Assembly: GCF_001439635.1 (NCBI RefSeq)
Contig: NZ_LMBZ01000004.1
Span: forward strand, 124,001-188,000
Length of the DNA: 64,000 nt
Source: Solibacillus cecembensis
GTDB lineage: Bacteria > Bacillota > Bacilli > Bacillales_A > Planococcaceae
Reading direction: 5' to 3'
Positions 17,245 to 24,308 of this stretch are shown piece after piece. The notes below the pieces were generated by a model. That model did not search any database. It saw only the letters and a program-made list of their open reading frames with translations, and was not told the origin of the DNA. The stretch's first letter is position 1. Each line of letters opens with the position of its first letter. A program made the translations under genes and the position numbers.

Positions 17245-18477
17245 TTACTTTGTGACATTTTCTTCGATTAATGCTTTCAATTTTTCACTACTTCTATGAT
17301 ACATAACCCAAACGTTGGACTGTCCAAATGGCATAACGATGAATTGTTTTCGGTTATTTTCCCAAATCGTATAGGATGTGTCATTGGTATGGACGATGTA
17401 TTTCGGTTTATTATAAATAGAGGTAAAAATACGATCTTCCCAAGCTTTATTTTGAAGTAGGTCCTCCATTTGTTGACGTGCATCCTCCGCAAATGTCACT
17501 TCTTGAATTTCACTCGCTCGCTCATTCGGCAAAAGTACTTTAATATCTTCATTTATCGAAATCGCTTGCTCATTTTTATCATCCAGAATATTCGGACCAT
17601 AATATTTCAGTTTAATATAGTCCCCTACTTGTACAGGTACTTCTTTACCATTCATCATCCAAGAAGCTAGCTTATCTTCAGGCTGATTAAATATTTGCTC
17701 CTCTGAAAGTGTCGCAAGTTCCTGAGCTGACATATTTTCAATAAAATAAAAAACATTATCATTTACCGCTGCGACAACACCAGTTATTGGCATATTTCCA
17801 TAAATAACGCTTGGTGCTATTTGATGCTTTTGCTGAAAAAGTTCGATTTCCCTTGCAAAATGCTGTTCCATATAAAGCTCTGCTTGTTGAACCGTATAAG
17901 CTCCGACACTCATATCATTCATCACAGGGAATTTTTCAAACCATACAGCCTTTAATTTTTCCCGATAAATACTTATTTCAATCAACATAGGAAATAATTG
18001 CTCATCAAATTGCTTTTGACTAATATTAGCCTTCTCTAATATTTGTTGCCCCATATTTTCTGGATCTGAATATTGGCTATATTGATCAAATTGCTCTTTG
18101 TATTCTTCATCGTTATAGGTTAGCTCATATTTTTTTGCAAGCTCCAAAACACCGAGTGCTTGTAGATAATTACTAAAGCCAACCTCCTTATAATTCCCAC
18201 TCTCCCCGAATGGTAGCTGCTCCTTCGCGATATAAAAATCAAATAAAATTCCATTTTCCTCAATGCTTGAACTCGCCTGCTTTGTATTAACTTTAACCTC
18301 TGTCATAAACCAGCTTGCCATTAACATCATAAATAAAGCTGTAATACTTACTGGAATAAGGAAAAAAGGCTTTTTTCGTTTCGGTGATTTTTGATGCAGT
18401 AATTTATTTTTTAATCGTTGCTCACTTGCTTTCATATCCCCTGCGACATCATTTAATGCACGTTTATAATCATTCAT
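17245..18477 (-). CDS. Membrane protein, probable anti-sigma factor with chaperone-like outer domain
   Basis: 410 residues: a basic cytoplasmic N-terminus (1-38), one membrane helix (about 39-60) and a large outer part. Residues about 95-195 (LELAKKYELTYNDEEYKEQF, NISQKQFDEQLFPMLIE) resemble the helical N-terminal domain of SurA/PrsA-type chaperones. The rest is a beta-rich region without a recognised motif. Its start overlaps the end of the sigma factor gene by eight bases, so translation is coupled. By position and topology it is the likely partner that holds the ECF sigma factor at the membrane. The cytoplasmic part is short and lacks a zinc-type HxxxCxxC motif. Function inferred from context only. 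Confidence 0.65.
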   Translation of the reverse strand: MNDYKRALNDVAGDMKASEQRLKNKLLHQKSPKRKKPFFLIPVSITALFMMLMASWFMTEVKVNTKQASSSIEENGILFDFYIAKEQLPFGESGNYKEVGFSNYLQALGVLELAKKYELTYNDEEYKEQFDQYSQYSDPENMGQQILEKANISQKQFDEQLFPMLIEISIYREKLKAVWFEKFPVMNDMSVGAYTVQQAELYMEQHFAREIELFQQKHQIAPSVIYGNMPITGVVAAVNDNVFYFIENMSAQELATLSEEQIFNQPEDKLASWMMNGKEVPVQVGDYIKLKYYGPNILDDKNEQAISINEDIKVLLPNERASEIQEVTFAEDARQQMEDLLQNKAWEDRIFTSIYNKPKYIVHTNDTSYTIWENNRKQFIVMPFGQSNVWVMYHRSSEKLKALIEENVTK

Positions 18478-18961
18478 GATTCAGTACCTCCCATTCCCCT
18501 TCTAATGTAGGTCTTAACTGCTCGCGTGCGCGTCGTAATTGGGTTTTCACTGTGTTTTCTGAGAGCTCTAACAGTTCCGCTACCCGCTGGATTGGCAGTT
18601 CCTCATAGTAATACAAAATGATTGGCTCACGGTATTTTAATGGCAGCTTTAAAATGGCTGCCCCAATTTTTGAGCGCTCCTCTTGCTGTACAACATGATC
18701 TGGGTCCGAGGTTTTCATCCACCATTTTGTTTGCAATTGGATTTTCTTGTATGCCCAACTTTTTAAGTAGTCCTTGCTTTTATTAATCGTCATTGTCGTT
18801 AAATAAGCTTTTACTTGTCCACGTTCTTCGTAATTGGATTGATAAAACTTGATTAACACATCTTGTACGACATCTTCCGCGGCTGCTTGATTTTTCGTAT
18901 AAAAATAGGCAAGACGTAATAAATGATTGCTGTATTCCTCGATAATTTGCTCTAATTCCAA
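18470..18961 (-). CDS. ECF-type RNA polymerase sigma factor
   Basis: Extracytoplasmic-function sigma factor of 163 residues. Region 2 (about 8-75) has LLRLAYFYTKNQAAAEDVVQ, and region 4 (about 105-160) has LPLKYREPIILYYYEELPIQ followed by SENTVKTQLRRAREQL. The start is taken as the TTG at 18961, six bases after GGGGGAG; the longer frame has no binding site and runs into its own promoter. A TGAAAC-N17-CGTT promoter just upstream (18988-19014) has the form recognised by ECF factors and suggests self-activation. Overlaps the downstream membrane protein gene. The inducing stress is unknown; envelope stress is the usual theme of SigM/SigV/SigX-like factors. Confidence 0.9.
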   Translation of the reverse strand: MELEQIIEEYSNHLLRLAYFYTKNQAAAEDVVQDVLIKFYQSNYEERGQVKAYLTTMTINKSKDYLKSWAYKKIQLQTKWWMKTSDPDHVVQQEERSKIGAAILKLPLKYREPIILYYYEELPIQRVAELLELSENTVKTQLRRAREQLRPTLEGEWEVLNHE

Positions 18962-18987
18962 GTCCCTCTCCCCCTTCCTACTTGTTA

Positions 18988-19014
18988 AACGATTGTCACA
19001 GGCCATACGTTTCA
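18988..19014 (-). promoter_or_regulatory. Putative autoregulatory ECF sigma promoter
   Basis: Minus strand TGAAAC (19014-19009) and CGTT (18991-18988) with a 17-base spacer, matching the -35/-10 pattern of Bacillus ECF promoters, about 26 bases before the TTG start. Confidence 0.55.
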
Positions 19015-19053
19015 AAATATTGTATTTTCTATTATTTTACATGAAATACAAAA

Positions 19054-19083
19054 AAGCATAAGAAGATAATTCCTCTTATACTT
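19054..19083 (-). terminator. Terminator of the pst-phoU operon, beyond the repeat element
   Basis: AAGTATAAGA pairs with TCTTATGCTT on the minus strand (one mismatch), followed by TTTTTT. It lies after the repeat element, so the phoU 3' UTR would contain the element. Confidence 0.75.
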
Positions 19084-19085
19084 GA

Positions 19086-19222
19086 GTCCAATCAATTACG
19101 CCTTGACGTAATTGCGTCCAGATTTTTTTCGAGCTCGCTCGAAAAACACCCTTAAAAAATCTGTGACATCCGCCGGGGCTTAACTTGATTCAGTGGGGGG
19201 ACCCCACTAAATCAAGTTAATT
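19086..19222 (-). repeat. Three-hairpin intergenic element, copy 2
   Basis: Second copy of the element at 13979-14119. Hairpin A is CAATTACG/CGTAATTG (19093-19114), hairpin B TTTTTCGAGC/GCTCGAAAAA (19125-19146), the core has CTGTGACAT and GCCGGGGCT, and hairpin C is a stem of about 19 bases with one mismatch (19180-19220). Arms differ between the copies, yet each copy keeps its own pairing, which points to selection on the fold. Hairpin C overlaps the stop codon of phoU. Confidence 0.88.
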
Positions 19223-19870
19223 ATTTAATTCATAATGCTTGCCTTTCACTAAGTAGAATAAATGCTCAGCGATATTTGTTGCATGGTCTGCACAACGTTC
19301 TACATAACGGCAAATGAACGATAAATTGGTAATTTGTGCAACATGTTCATTCGACACATTGAGCTTCATTAAATGACTTATCGTACTGCCGTATAGTGCA
19401 TCCACTTGGTCATCTAGCTCGGCAATTTCCTTTGCTTTCACCGTATTTTCTTCAATGAATGCTTCAATAATATGGCGTAGCATTGACACCGTTTTATGGA
19501 ACATTTCCTCTATCGGCTCGATACTTGTAACAAATGGATCTTTCCCAATACGTATCGTATCTTTCGCAATATTTACTGCATAGTCACCAACTCGCTCCAT
19601 GTCGGACGCTGCTTTAATGACAACAATTAAACGGCGTAAATCCGTCGCGACCGGCTGCTGCTTAGCAAGTAATAAAATCACACGGTCATTAATCGCTTCC
19701 TCTAAATGATTAATTTGTGAATCCATATCAATAACAGTGAGCGCTAAATCAATATCTTTATTCAAAAATGCTTTAAATGAAAGCTCTAATGCATCGACAC
19801 TTTTATCACAAAGTTCCATTAAATCTTGCTGTACCGTAATTAAATCATGTTCAAAACGTTCACGAACCAT
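19217..19870 (-). CDS. phoU: Phosphate transport regulator PhoU
   Basis: Peripheral protein of 217 residues that links the Pst transporter to phosphate signalling and represses uptake when phosphate is plentiful. It consists of two three-helix PhoU repeats. The metal-binding signatures are seen as VVIKAASDMERVGDYAVNIA in the first repeat and ICRYVERCADHATNIAEH in the second, with the E/D-x3-D pattern. The ATG at 19870 lies eight bases after GGTGAG; the GTG at 19879 is too close to the site. Last gene of pstSCAB-phoU; its TAA lies in hairpin C of the repeat element. Confidence 0.95.
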   Translation of the reverse strand: MVRERFEHDLITVQQDLMELCDKSVDALELSFKAFLNKDIDLALTVIDMDSQINHLEEAINDRVILLLAKQQPVATDLRRLIVVIKAASDMERVGDYAVNIAKDTIRIGKDPFVTSIEPIEEMFHKTVSMLRHIIEAFIEENTVKAKEIAELDDQVDALYGSTISHLMKLNVSNEHVAQITNLSFICRYVERCADHATNIAEHLFYLVKGKHYELNN

Positions 19871-19890
19871 TTTTTCCACTCACCTTTCCC

Positions 19891-20703
19891 TTAGCCAAAT
19901 CGACCAGAAATATAATCTTCCGTACGCTGATCGCTCGGAGTTGAGAAAATTGTATCGGTTTGGTCAAATTCAATCACTTCACCGTTCAAGAAAAATGCGG
20001 TCTTATCTGAAATACGCGCCGCTTGCTGCATATTATGCGTAACGATAACAATCGAATAATTTTCTTTCATTTCTTGCACAAGCTCTTCCACTTTTAATGT
20101 GGAAATCGGGTCAAGCGCACTTGTTGGCTCATCCATTAAGATGACATCTGGCTCAATCGCTAAACAACGTGCGATACAAATACGCTGCTGCTGACCGCCT
20201 GATAGGCCATATGCATTTTGATTTAGACGATCCTTTACTTCATCCCAAATTGCTGCCCCGCACAATGACTTTTCAACAATTTCGTCTAAAATTTTCTTGT
20301 TTTTAATGCCATGAATACGTGGTCCATAGGCGATATTGTCATAAATCGATTTCGGGAACGGGTTTGGCTTTTGGAACACCATCCCTACTTTTGTACGCAA
20401 TTCCTCTACTTCATAACCTTTTTCGAAAATATTGCGTCCACGGTAGTTCACTTCACCATTTGTACGAACAATCGGAACAAGCTCTACCATCCGATTCAAC
20501 GCTTTAATATACGTCGATTTCCCACAGCCTGAAGGACCGATAATTGCCGTTACTTCATTCTCATTCATAGCTAAATTGATATCTTTTAGCGCATGATGTT
20601 CCCCGTACCAAAGATTGAAGCCCTTCGATTCCATGACAGTTGATTGCTCATTTAGCTGAATAATTGGACTTGTCGGTTGTTGTTTCTCTAAGATTTGAAC
20701 CAA
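19891..20703 (-). CDS. pstB: Phosphate ABC transporter ATP-binding protein
   Basis: ATPase of the high-affinity phosphate importer, about 270 residues. Walker A is GPSGCGKST, the Q-loop is in VFQKPNPFP, the signature [13 protein letters not shown], Walker [14 protein letters not shown] and the switch His in VIVTHNM. Start: the ATG at 20712 directly abuts AGGAG with no spacing, while a TTG at 20703 is nine bases away, so the TTG is preferred; either way only three residues change. Twelve bases separate it from pstA upstream. A single pstB is present, whereas B. subtilis has two. Confidence 0.96.
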   Translation of the reverse strand: MVQILEKQQPTSPIIQLNEQSTVMESKGFNLWYGEHHALKDINLAMNENEVTAIIGPSGCGKSTYIKALNRMVELVPIVRTNGEVNYRGRNIFEKGYEVEELRTKVGMVFQKPNPFPKSIYDNIAYGPRIHGIKNKKILDEIVEKSLCGAAIWDEVKDRLNQNAYGLSGGQQQRICIARCLAIEPDVILMDEPTSALDPISTLKVEELVQEMKENYSIVIVTHNMQQAARISDKTAFFLNGEVIEFDQTDTIFSTPSDQRTEDYISGRFG

Positions 20704-20715
20704 TTTTTCCATCTC

Positions 20716-21594
20716 CTAATAACGTTTTTGGAATTTATTTCGAATGAACACCGCAATAGAGTTCATAAAGATCAGTACCGCCATTAACACAATAATCCCC
20801 GCAGATGCTACGTACTGGAACTCTTCTTGTGGACGTTTTGCCCAGTCGAAAATTTGCATCGGTAATGCGGTAAACGTATCGAGCATGCCTGTTGGTAAAA
20901 ACTGTAGGATGACCGGAATCCCGATAACAACAAGTGGCGCTGTTTCCCCAATCGCACGTGATAACGCTAATATACTACCAGTTAAAATGCCTGGAATAGC
21001 TGCTGGTATGACAACACGTATAATCGTTTGCCATTTTGTAGCCCCCATCCCGTACGAAGCTTCCCGTTGATCTTTTGGTACAGCACGGATGGCCTCTTGT
21101 GCCGCTACGATAATGACAGGTAAGATAAGCAAACTCATCGTTAATCCTGCCGCTAAAATACTTTTTCCCATACCGAGCATACGAACAAATATCGTTAAAC
21201 CAAGTAATCCGAATACAATCGACGGAACACCTGCTAAATTGGAAATGTTCATGCGAATAAAATCATTCAATTTATTTTTCTTTGCATATTCTTCTAAATA
21301 AATGGCTGTGCTGACACCTAAAATAATCGAAACAGGTGCTACGACTGCCATTAAACAAAGAGATCCAACTAATGCCGCTTTGATCCCTGCATTTTCAGGA
21401 ATACGCGATGCAAAGTTTGTTAGAAAATCAAAGTTTAAATAGCCCATTCCTTGTGAGAGAATTCGGTATAATAAAATGGCTAGTGCGAGTAATGCAAAAC
21501 TTGTTGCCGCAATAAATACACCTTTCCAAACCCGATTCCAGACGAGGCGTTTATTCATCCGCTTCATCACATGTTCTTGTTGTAAATAGCGCAT
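20716..21594 (-). CDS. pstA: Phosphate ABC transporter permease PstA
   Basis: Inner-membrane permease of 292 residues from the ATG at 21594, seven bases after GAGAGGAG; the longer open frame overlaps pstC and lacks a binding site. Six membrane helices are visible, with the first at about residues 17-40. The conserved EAA loop that docks onto PstB is in YGMGATKWQTIIRVVIPAAI, and RAIGETAPL is typical of PstA. It pairs with PstC to form the channel and starts one base after the pstC stop codon. Confidence 0.95.
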   Translation of the reverse strand: MRYLQQEHVMKRMNKRLVWNRVWKGVFIAATSFALLALAILLYRILSQGMGYLNFDFLTNFASRIPENAGIKAALVGSLCLMAVVAPVSIILGVSTAIYLEEYAKKNKLNDFIRMNISNLAGVPSIVFGLLGLTIFVRMLGMGKSILAAGLTMSLLILPVIIVAAQEAIRAVPKDQREASYGMGATKWQTIIRVVIPAAIPGILTGSILALSRAIGETAPLVVIGIPVILQFLPTGMLDTFTALPMQIFDWAKRPQEEFQYVASAGIIVLMAVLIFMNSIAVFIRNKFQKRY

Positions 21595-21595
21595 T

Positions 21596-22540
21596 TTAAT
21601 ACTCCTCTCTGAATCGTTTTGAAATATAAGTAGCAAGTAAGTTCATCACTAATGTAAAGATAAATAATGTGAAACCGACTGCATAAATCGAGTAGTAAAT
21701 CGTTGTACCGTACCCAGCATCACCTGTTGTTACTTGTACGATATAGGCCGTCATCGTTTGAATCGAATCCGTCACACCAAAGTCAAATCTCGGCGTCGAT
21801 CCACCTGCTAATGATACGATCATCGTTTCGCCAATCGCACGAGACACAGCAAGTACAATCGATGCAATAATACCCGATAACGCAGCTGGTAAAACAACTT
21901 TTAGAGATACCTCTAGTTTCGTTGCCCCTAAACCAAGTGCCCCTTCACGAATCGATTTCGGAACTGAGCTCATCGCATCTTCAGACATCGAAGCAATCAT
22001 CGGTAATACCATAATCCCAACGACAATCCCCGGACTCACTGCATTAAATATTTTTAAACTAGGAATAATAGCTTGTAAAATGGGTGTCACAAATGTTAAG
22101 GCAAAGAATCCGTAAACTATAGTTGGCACACCTGCTAAAACTTCTAATACAGGTTTAATCGTTTTGCGAACGCGCTCTGATGCGTATTCACTTAAATAAA
22201 TGGCTGCTCCTAAGCCGAACGGAACGGCTACTAATATAGCAATCAACGTTACTTTAAATGTACCTAATATGAGCGGTAATATTCCGTAAAGTGGCTCTTT
22301 CCCTGAAAACGGCAGCCATTCCTTACCGAATAAATAATCGGTTATAGACACACGTGTAAAAAATTCGACTGTCTCAAATATTAATGTGAATACAATCCCA
22401 AAAGTCGTAAGTACCGAAATCGATGCTGCTAAAAATAAACCGATAGGGATTATTTTTTCGATTACTTTCTTTCCTTTGCGATTGCGAGACTTTGCAATCA
22501 TTTGTTGGACCGGTGATGACTCTTGCTGCTTAGAAGTCAT
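21596..22540 (-). CDS. pstC: Phosphate ABC transporter permease PstC
   Basis: Second permease of the phosphate importer, 314 residues from the ATG at 22540, nine bases after AAGGAG. A cytoplasmic basic N-terminus is followed by six helices. EAA loop LGLGATKLEVSLKVVLPAAL and the family signature SRAIGETMIVSLAGG are present, and LSEYASERVR lies between helices. The frame open to 22597 has no second binding site. Lies 72 bases downstream of pstS. Confidence 0.95.
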   Translation of the reverse strand: MTSKQQESSPVQQMIAKSRNRKGKKVIEKIIPIGLFLAASISVLTTFGIVFTLIFETVEFFTRVSITDYLFGKEWLPFSGKEPLYGILPLILGTFKVTLIAILVAVPFGLGAAIYLSEYASERVRKTIKPVLEVLAGVPTIVYGFFALTFVTPILQAIIPSLKIFNAVSPGIVVGIMVLPMIASMSEDAMSSVPKSIREGALGLGATKLEVSLKVVLPAALSGIIASIVLAVSRAIGETMIVSLAGGSTPRFDFGVTDSIQTMTAYIVQVTTGDAGYGTTIYYSIYAVGFTLFIFTLVMNLLATYISKRFREEY

Positions 22541-22612
22541 GGGTAAAACTCCTTCCTTGAACAATAGAAATTGCGGGGCAGGATACCTACCCCACACGCT
22601 TTTCTAGCACTA

Positions 22613-23575
22613 TTATTTTAAACCTTCTAATTTATTTAAGCCTTCATCATATTTTTCATCTGGAAGACCTACATACCCAACAACTTCAGCCATTTCTCCT
22701 GCATGTTCTAAAGAGAATTTCATAAAGTCATAAGCTGCTTCGTTGTCTTTAATTGCACTGTTTTTAAAGTAAATGAAGAGTGGACGAGATAATGGTGAAT
22801 ATTCACCCGATTCGATTGTTTCGTTCGTCGGCTCTACGCCATCAATTGTAACAACTTGTAACTTGTTTTGGTTTTCTAAGTAATACGCATAGCCAAAGTA
22901 ACCAATCGCATTTTTATCTGCTGTAATGCCTTGTACTAATACGTTGTCATCTTCAGATAATGTCGCACTTTTCACAATATCTTCACCGTCTAAAATAACT
23001 TCATCAAAGTAGTCATACGTACCTGAGTCAGCACCTGGTGAGTAAAATACGATTTCTTCTGCTGGCCATGATGGATCGATATCCGACCATTTTTTAGTTG
23101 TGCCGTCTTCAACCCAAATTTTCTTTAATTGATCAACTGTTAACTCTTTTGCCCATGTATTTTCTGGATGAATTACTACTGATAAACCGTCGTAGGCTAA
23201 TTCAAATTCAGTGAAATCAATGCCTGCTGCCGCTAATTTTTCTTTTTCTGTCTCTTTAATTGGACGAGAAGCATTTGTGAAATCTGTTTCACCATTAATG
23301 AATTTTTCGAATCCGCCGCCTGTACCCGATACACCAACAGATACGCGTACATCTTTTTGTACACCTGCGTACTCTTCCACTAACGCTTCTGTAATTGGGG
23401 CTACCGTAGATGAACCATCACCTGCAACTGTACCTGCTAATTGTGCATCGGCTGCTTGCGCTTGATCTGTACCCGTTTTTGCAGGTTGTGATGAATCGCC
23501 TTCTCCACCACATGCACCTAATAGTAATGCTGAGCCTAGTAATGCTGTTGATGTTAAGTACTGCCACTTTTTCAT
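22613..23575 (-). CDS. pstS: Phosphate-binding lipoprotein PstS
   Basis: Surface phosphate receptor of 320 residues. Signal peptide with lipobox LLGAC, a Ser/Gln-rich linker, then the PstS fold. Phosphate-binding loops are recognisable as AGDGSSTVAPI and SVGVSGTGGGF, with NASRPIKETE and SPGADSGTYDYF further on. It captures phosphate for PstC/PstA. First gene of the operon, behind a PhoP-type promoter region (23623-23695). Confidence 0.96.
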   Translation of the reverse strand: MKKWQYLTSTALLGSALLLGACGGEGDSSQPAKTGTDQAQAADAQLAGTVAGDGSSTVAPITEALVEEYAGVQKDVRVSVGVSGTGGGFEKFINGETDFTNASRPIKETEKEKLAAAGIDFTEFELAYDGLSVVIHPENTWAKELTVDQLKKIWVEDGTTKKWSDIDPSWPAEEIVFYSPGADSGTYDYFDEVILDGEDIVKSATLSEDDNVLVQGITADKNAIGYFGYAYYLENQNKLQVVTIDGVEPTNETIESGEYSPLSRPLFIYFKNSAIKDNEAAYDFMKFSLEHAGEMAEVVGYVGLPDEKYDEGLNKLEGLK

Positions 23576-23622
23576 TTGTAATTCCTCCGCTTGTTTTAAA
23601 ATGAATTTTTCTTACAGTTCTC

Positions 23623-23695
23623 ACTATAATGATAATTTGTTGAGAGGATATATTTGATTCGTAAAGGATATGTAAAGGATTGTTCGAATTGTAAA
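23623..23695 (-). promoter_or_regulatory. PhoP-box region and -10 of the pst operon
   Basis: On the minus strand three copies of TTTAC(A/G) occur at 23695-23690, 23676-23671 and 23665-23660, the latter two exactly 11 bases apart as in Pho boxes of B. subtilis. A TATAGT -10 box lies at 23628-23623. No good -35 box is present, as expected for a PhoP-activated promoter. The first repeat is 19 bases from the second, which is irregular. Confidence 0.65.
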
Positions 23696-23747
23696 GGGGG
23701 AGGGGTTTCGTATGAGTGGGTCTCTGTGGGTTAGCTTTTTGCATATT

Positions 23748-23783
23748 AAAAATCCACCACTTTTTTCAAGGTGATGGATTTTT
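23748..23783 (-). terminator. Terminator of the small membrane protein gene
   Basis: AAAAATCCA/TGGATTTTT stem with inner CAC/GTG pair, after the stop at 23816 and ahead of the pst promoter. Confidence 0.75.
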
Positions 23784-23815
23784 GGTTTTAGGACTTCATC
23801 AGCTGCCTAAATATT

Positions 23816-24229
23816 CTATTGTACTTTCTTCACACTCGCAATATCAGCTAGTTTGATTTCTTGTTCCTGTATTTTAGATGGTTCCTTTTTTGTTTTGATT
23901 GTTGCAATATGTAATAAAATCGTTTTTGCATCTTTTTCATTTGCATAGCCTTCAAATTTTGCATTGTAAATATTCGTGCCGTCCTTTAATGTTACGGTCG
24001 CTTTTTTTGCACTAACAAGCTCTCGTAAAAAAGGATATGTTTTCACATTTCGTTCCCGCTCAGCACGTACTAAACGCGGTCCTAATGAATAGATAATTAA
24101 TTCAAAAATAAACACATAAATAACTGTCGTTACAATGATTATCCATATAGATATATTCATAGATGCTAAAATAATGGCATTACTAATAGCGCCCAAAAAA
24201 ACGATTCCGTGCGAAATTTTATTTCTCAT
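23816..24229 (-). CDS. Small membrane protein of unknown function
   Basis: 137 residues from the ATG at 24229, seven bases after GAGGAG. Two membrane helices (about 8-27 and 29-50) are followed by a cytoplasmic domain of alternating strands (VTLKDGTNIYNAKFEGY, KTILLHIATIKTKK) ending in a charged tail. The soluble part looks like a small beta-rich fold, possibly Sm-like, but I do not recognise the family. Sits between pbpA and pstS with its own terminator. Confidence 0.75.
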   Translation of the reverse strand: MRNKISHGIVFLGAISNAIILASMNISIWIIIVTTVIYVFIFELIIYSLGPRLVRAERERNVKTYPFLRELVSAKKATVTLKDGTNIYNAKFEGYANEKDAKTILLHIATIKTKKEPSKIQEQEIKLADIASVKKVQ

Positions 24230-24273
24230 TTTCAAACTCCTCGTATACATATTAACTTTTTCAAATAAAGATA

Positions 24274-24304
24274 AAAATTCCGTAGCATTTTCACTACGGA
24301 ATTT
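24274..24304 (-). terminator. Terminator of pbpA
   Basis: Perfect AAATTCCGTAG/CTACGGAATTT stem followed by TTTTT on the minus strand, immediately after the pbpA stop. Confidence 0.85.
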
Positions 24305-24308
24305 AATT

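Noticed and set aside
13979..19222. CRISPR array or insertion sequence as an explanation for the repeated hairpins
   Set aside because: Only two copies 5 kb apart, no regular spacers, no transposase and no terminal duplications.
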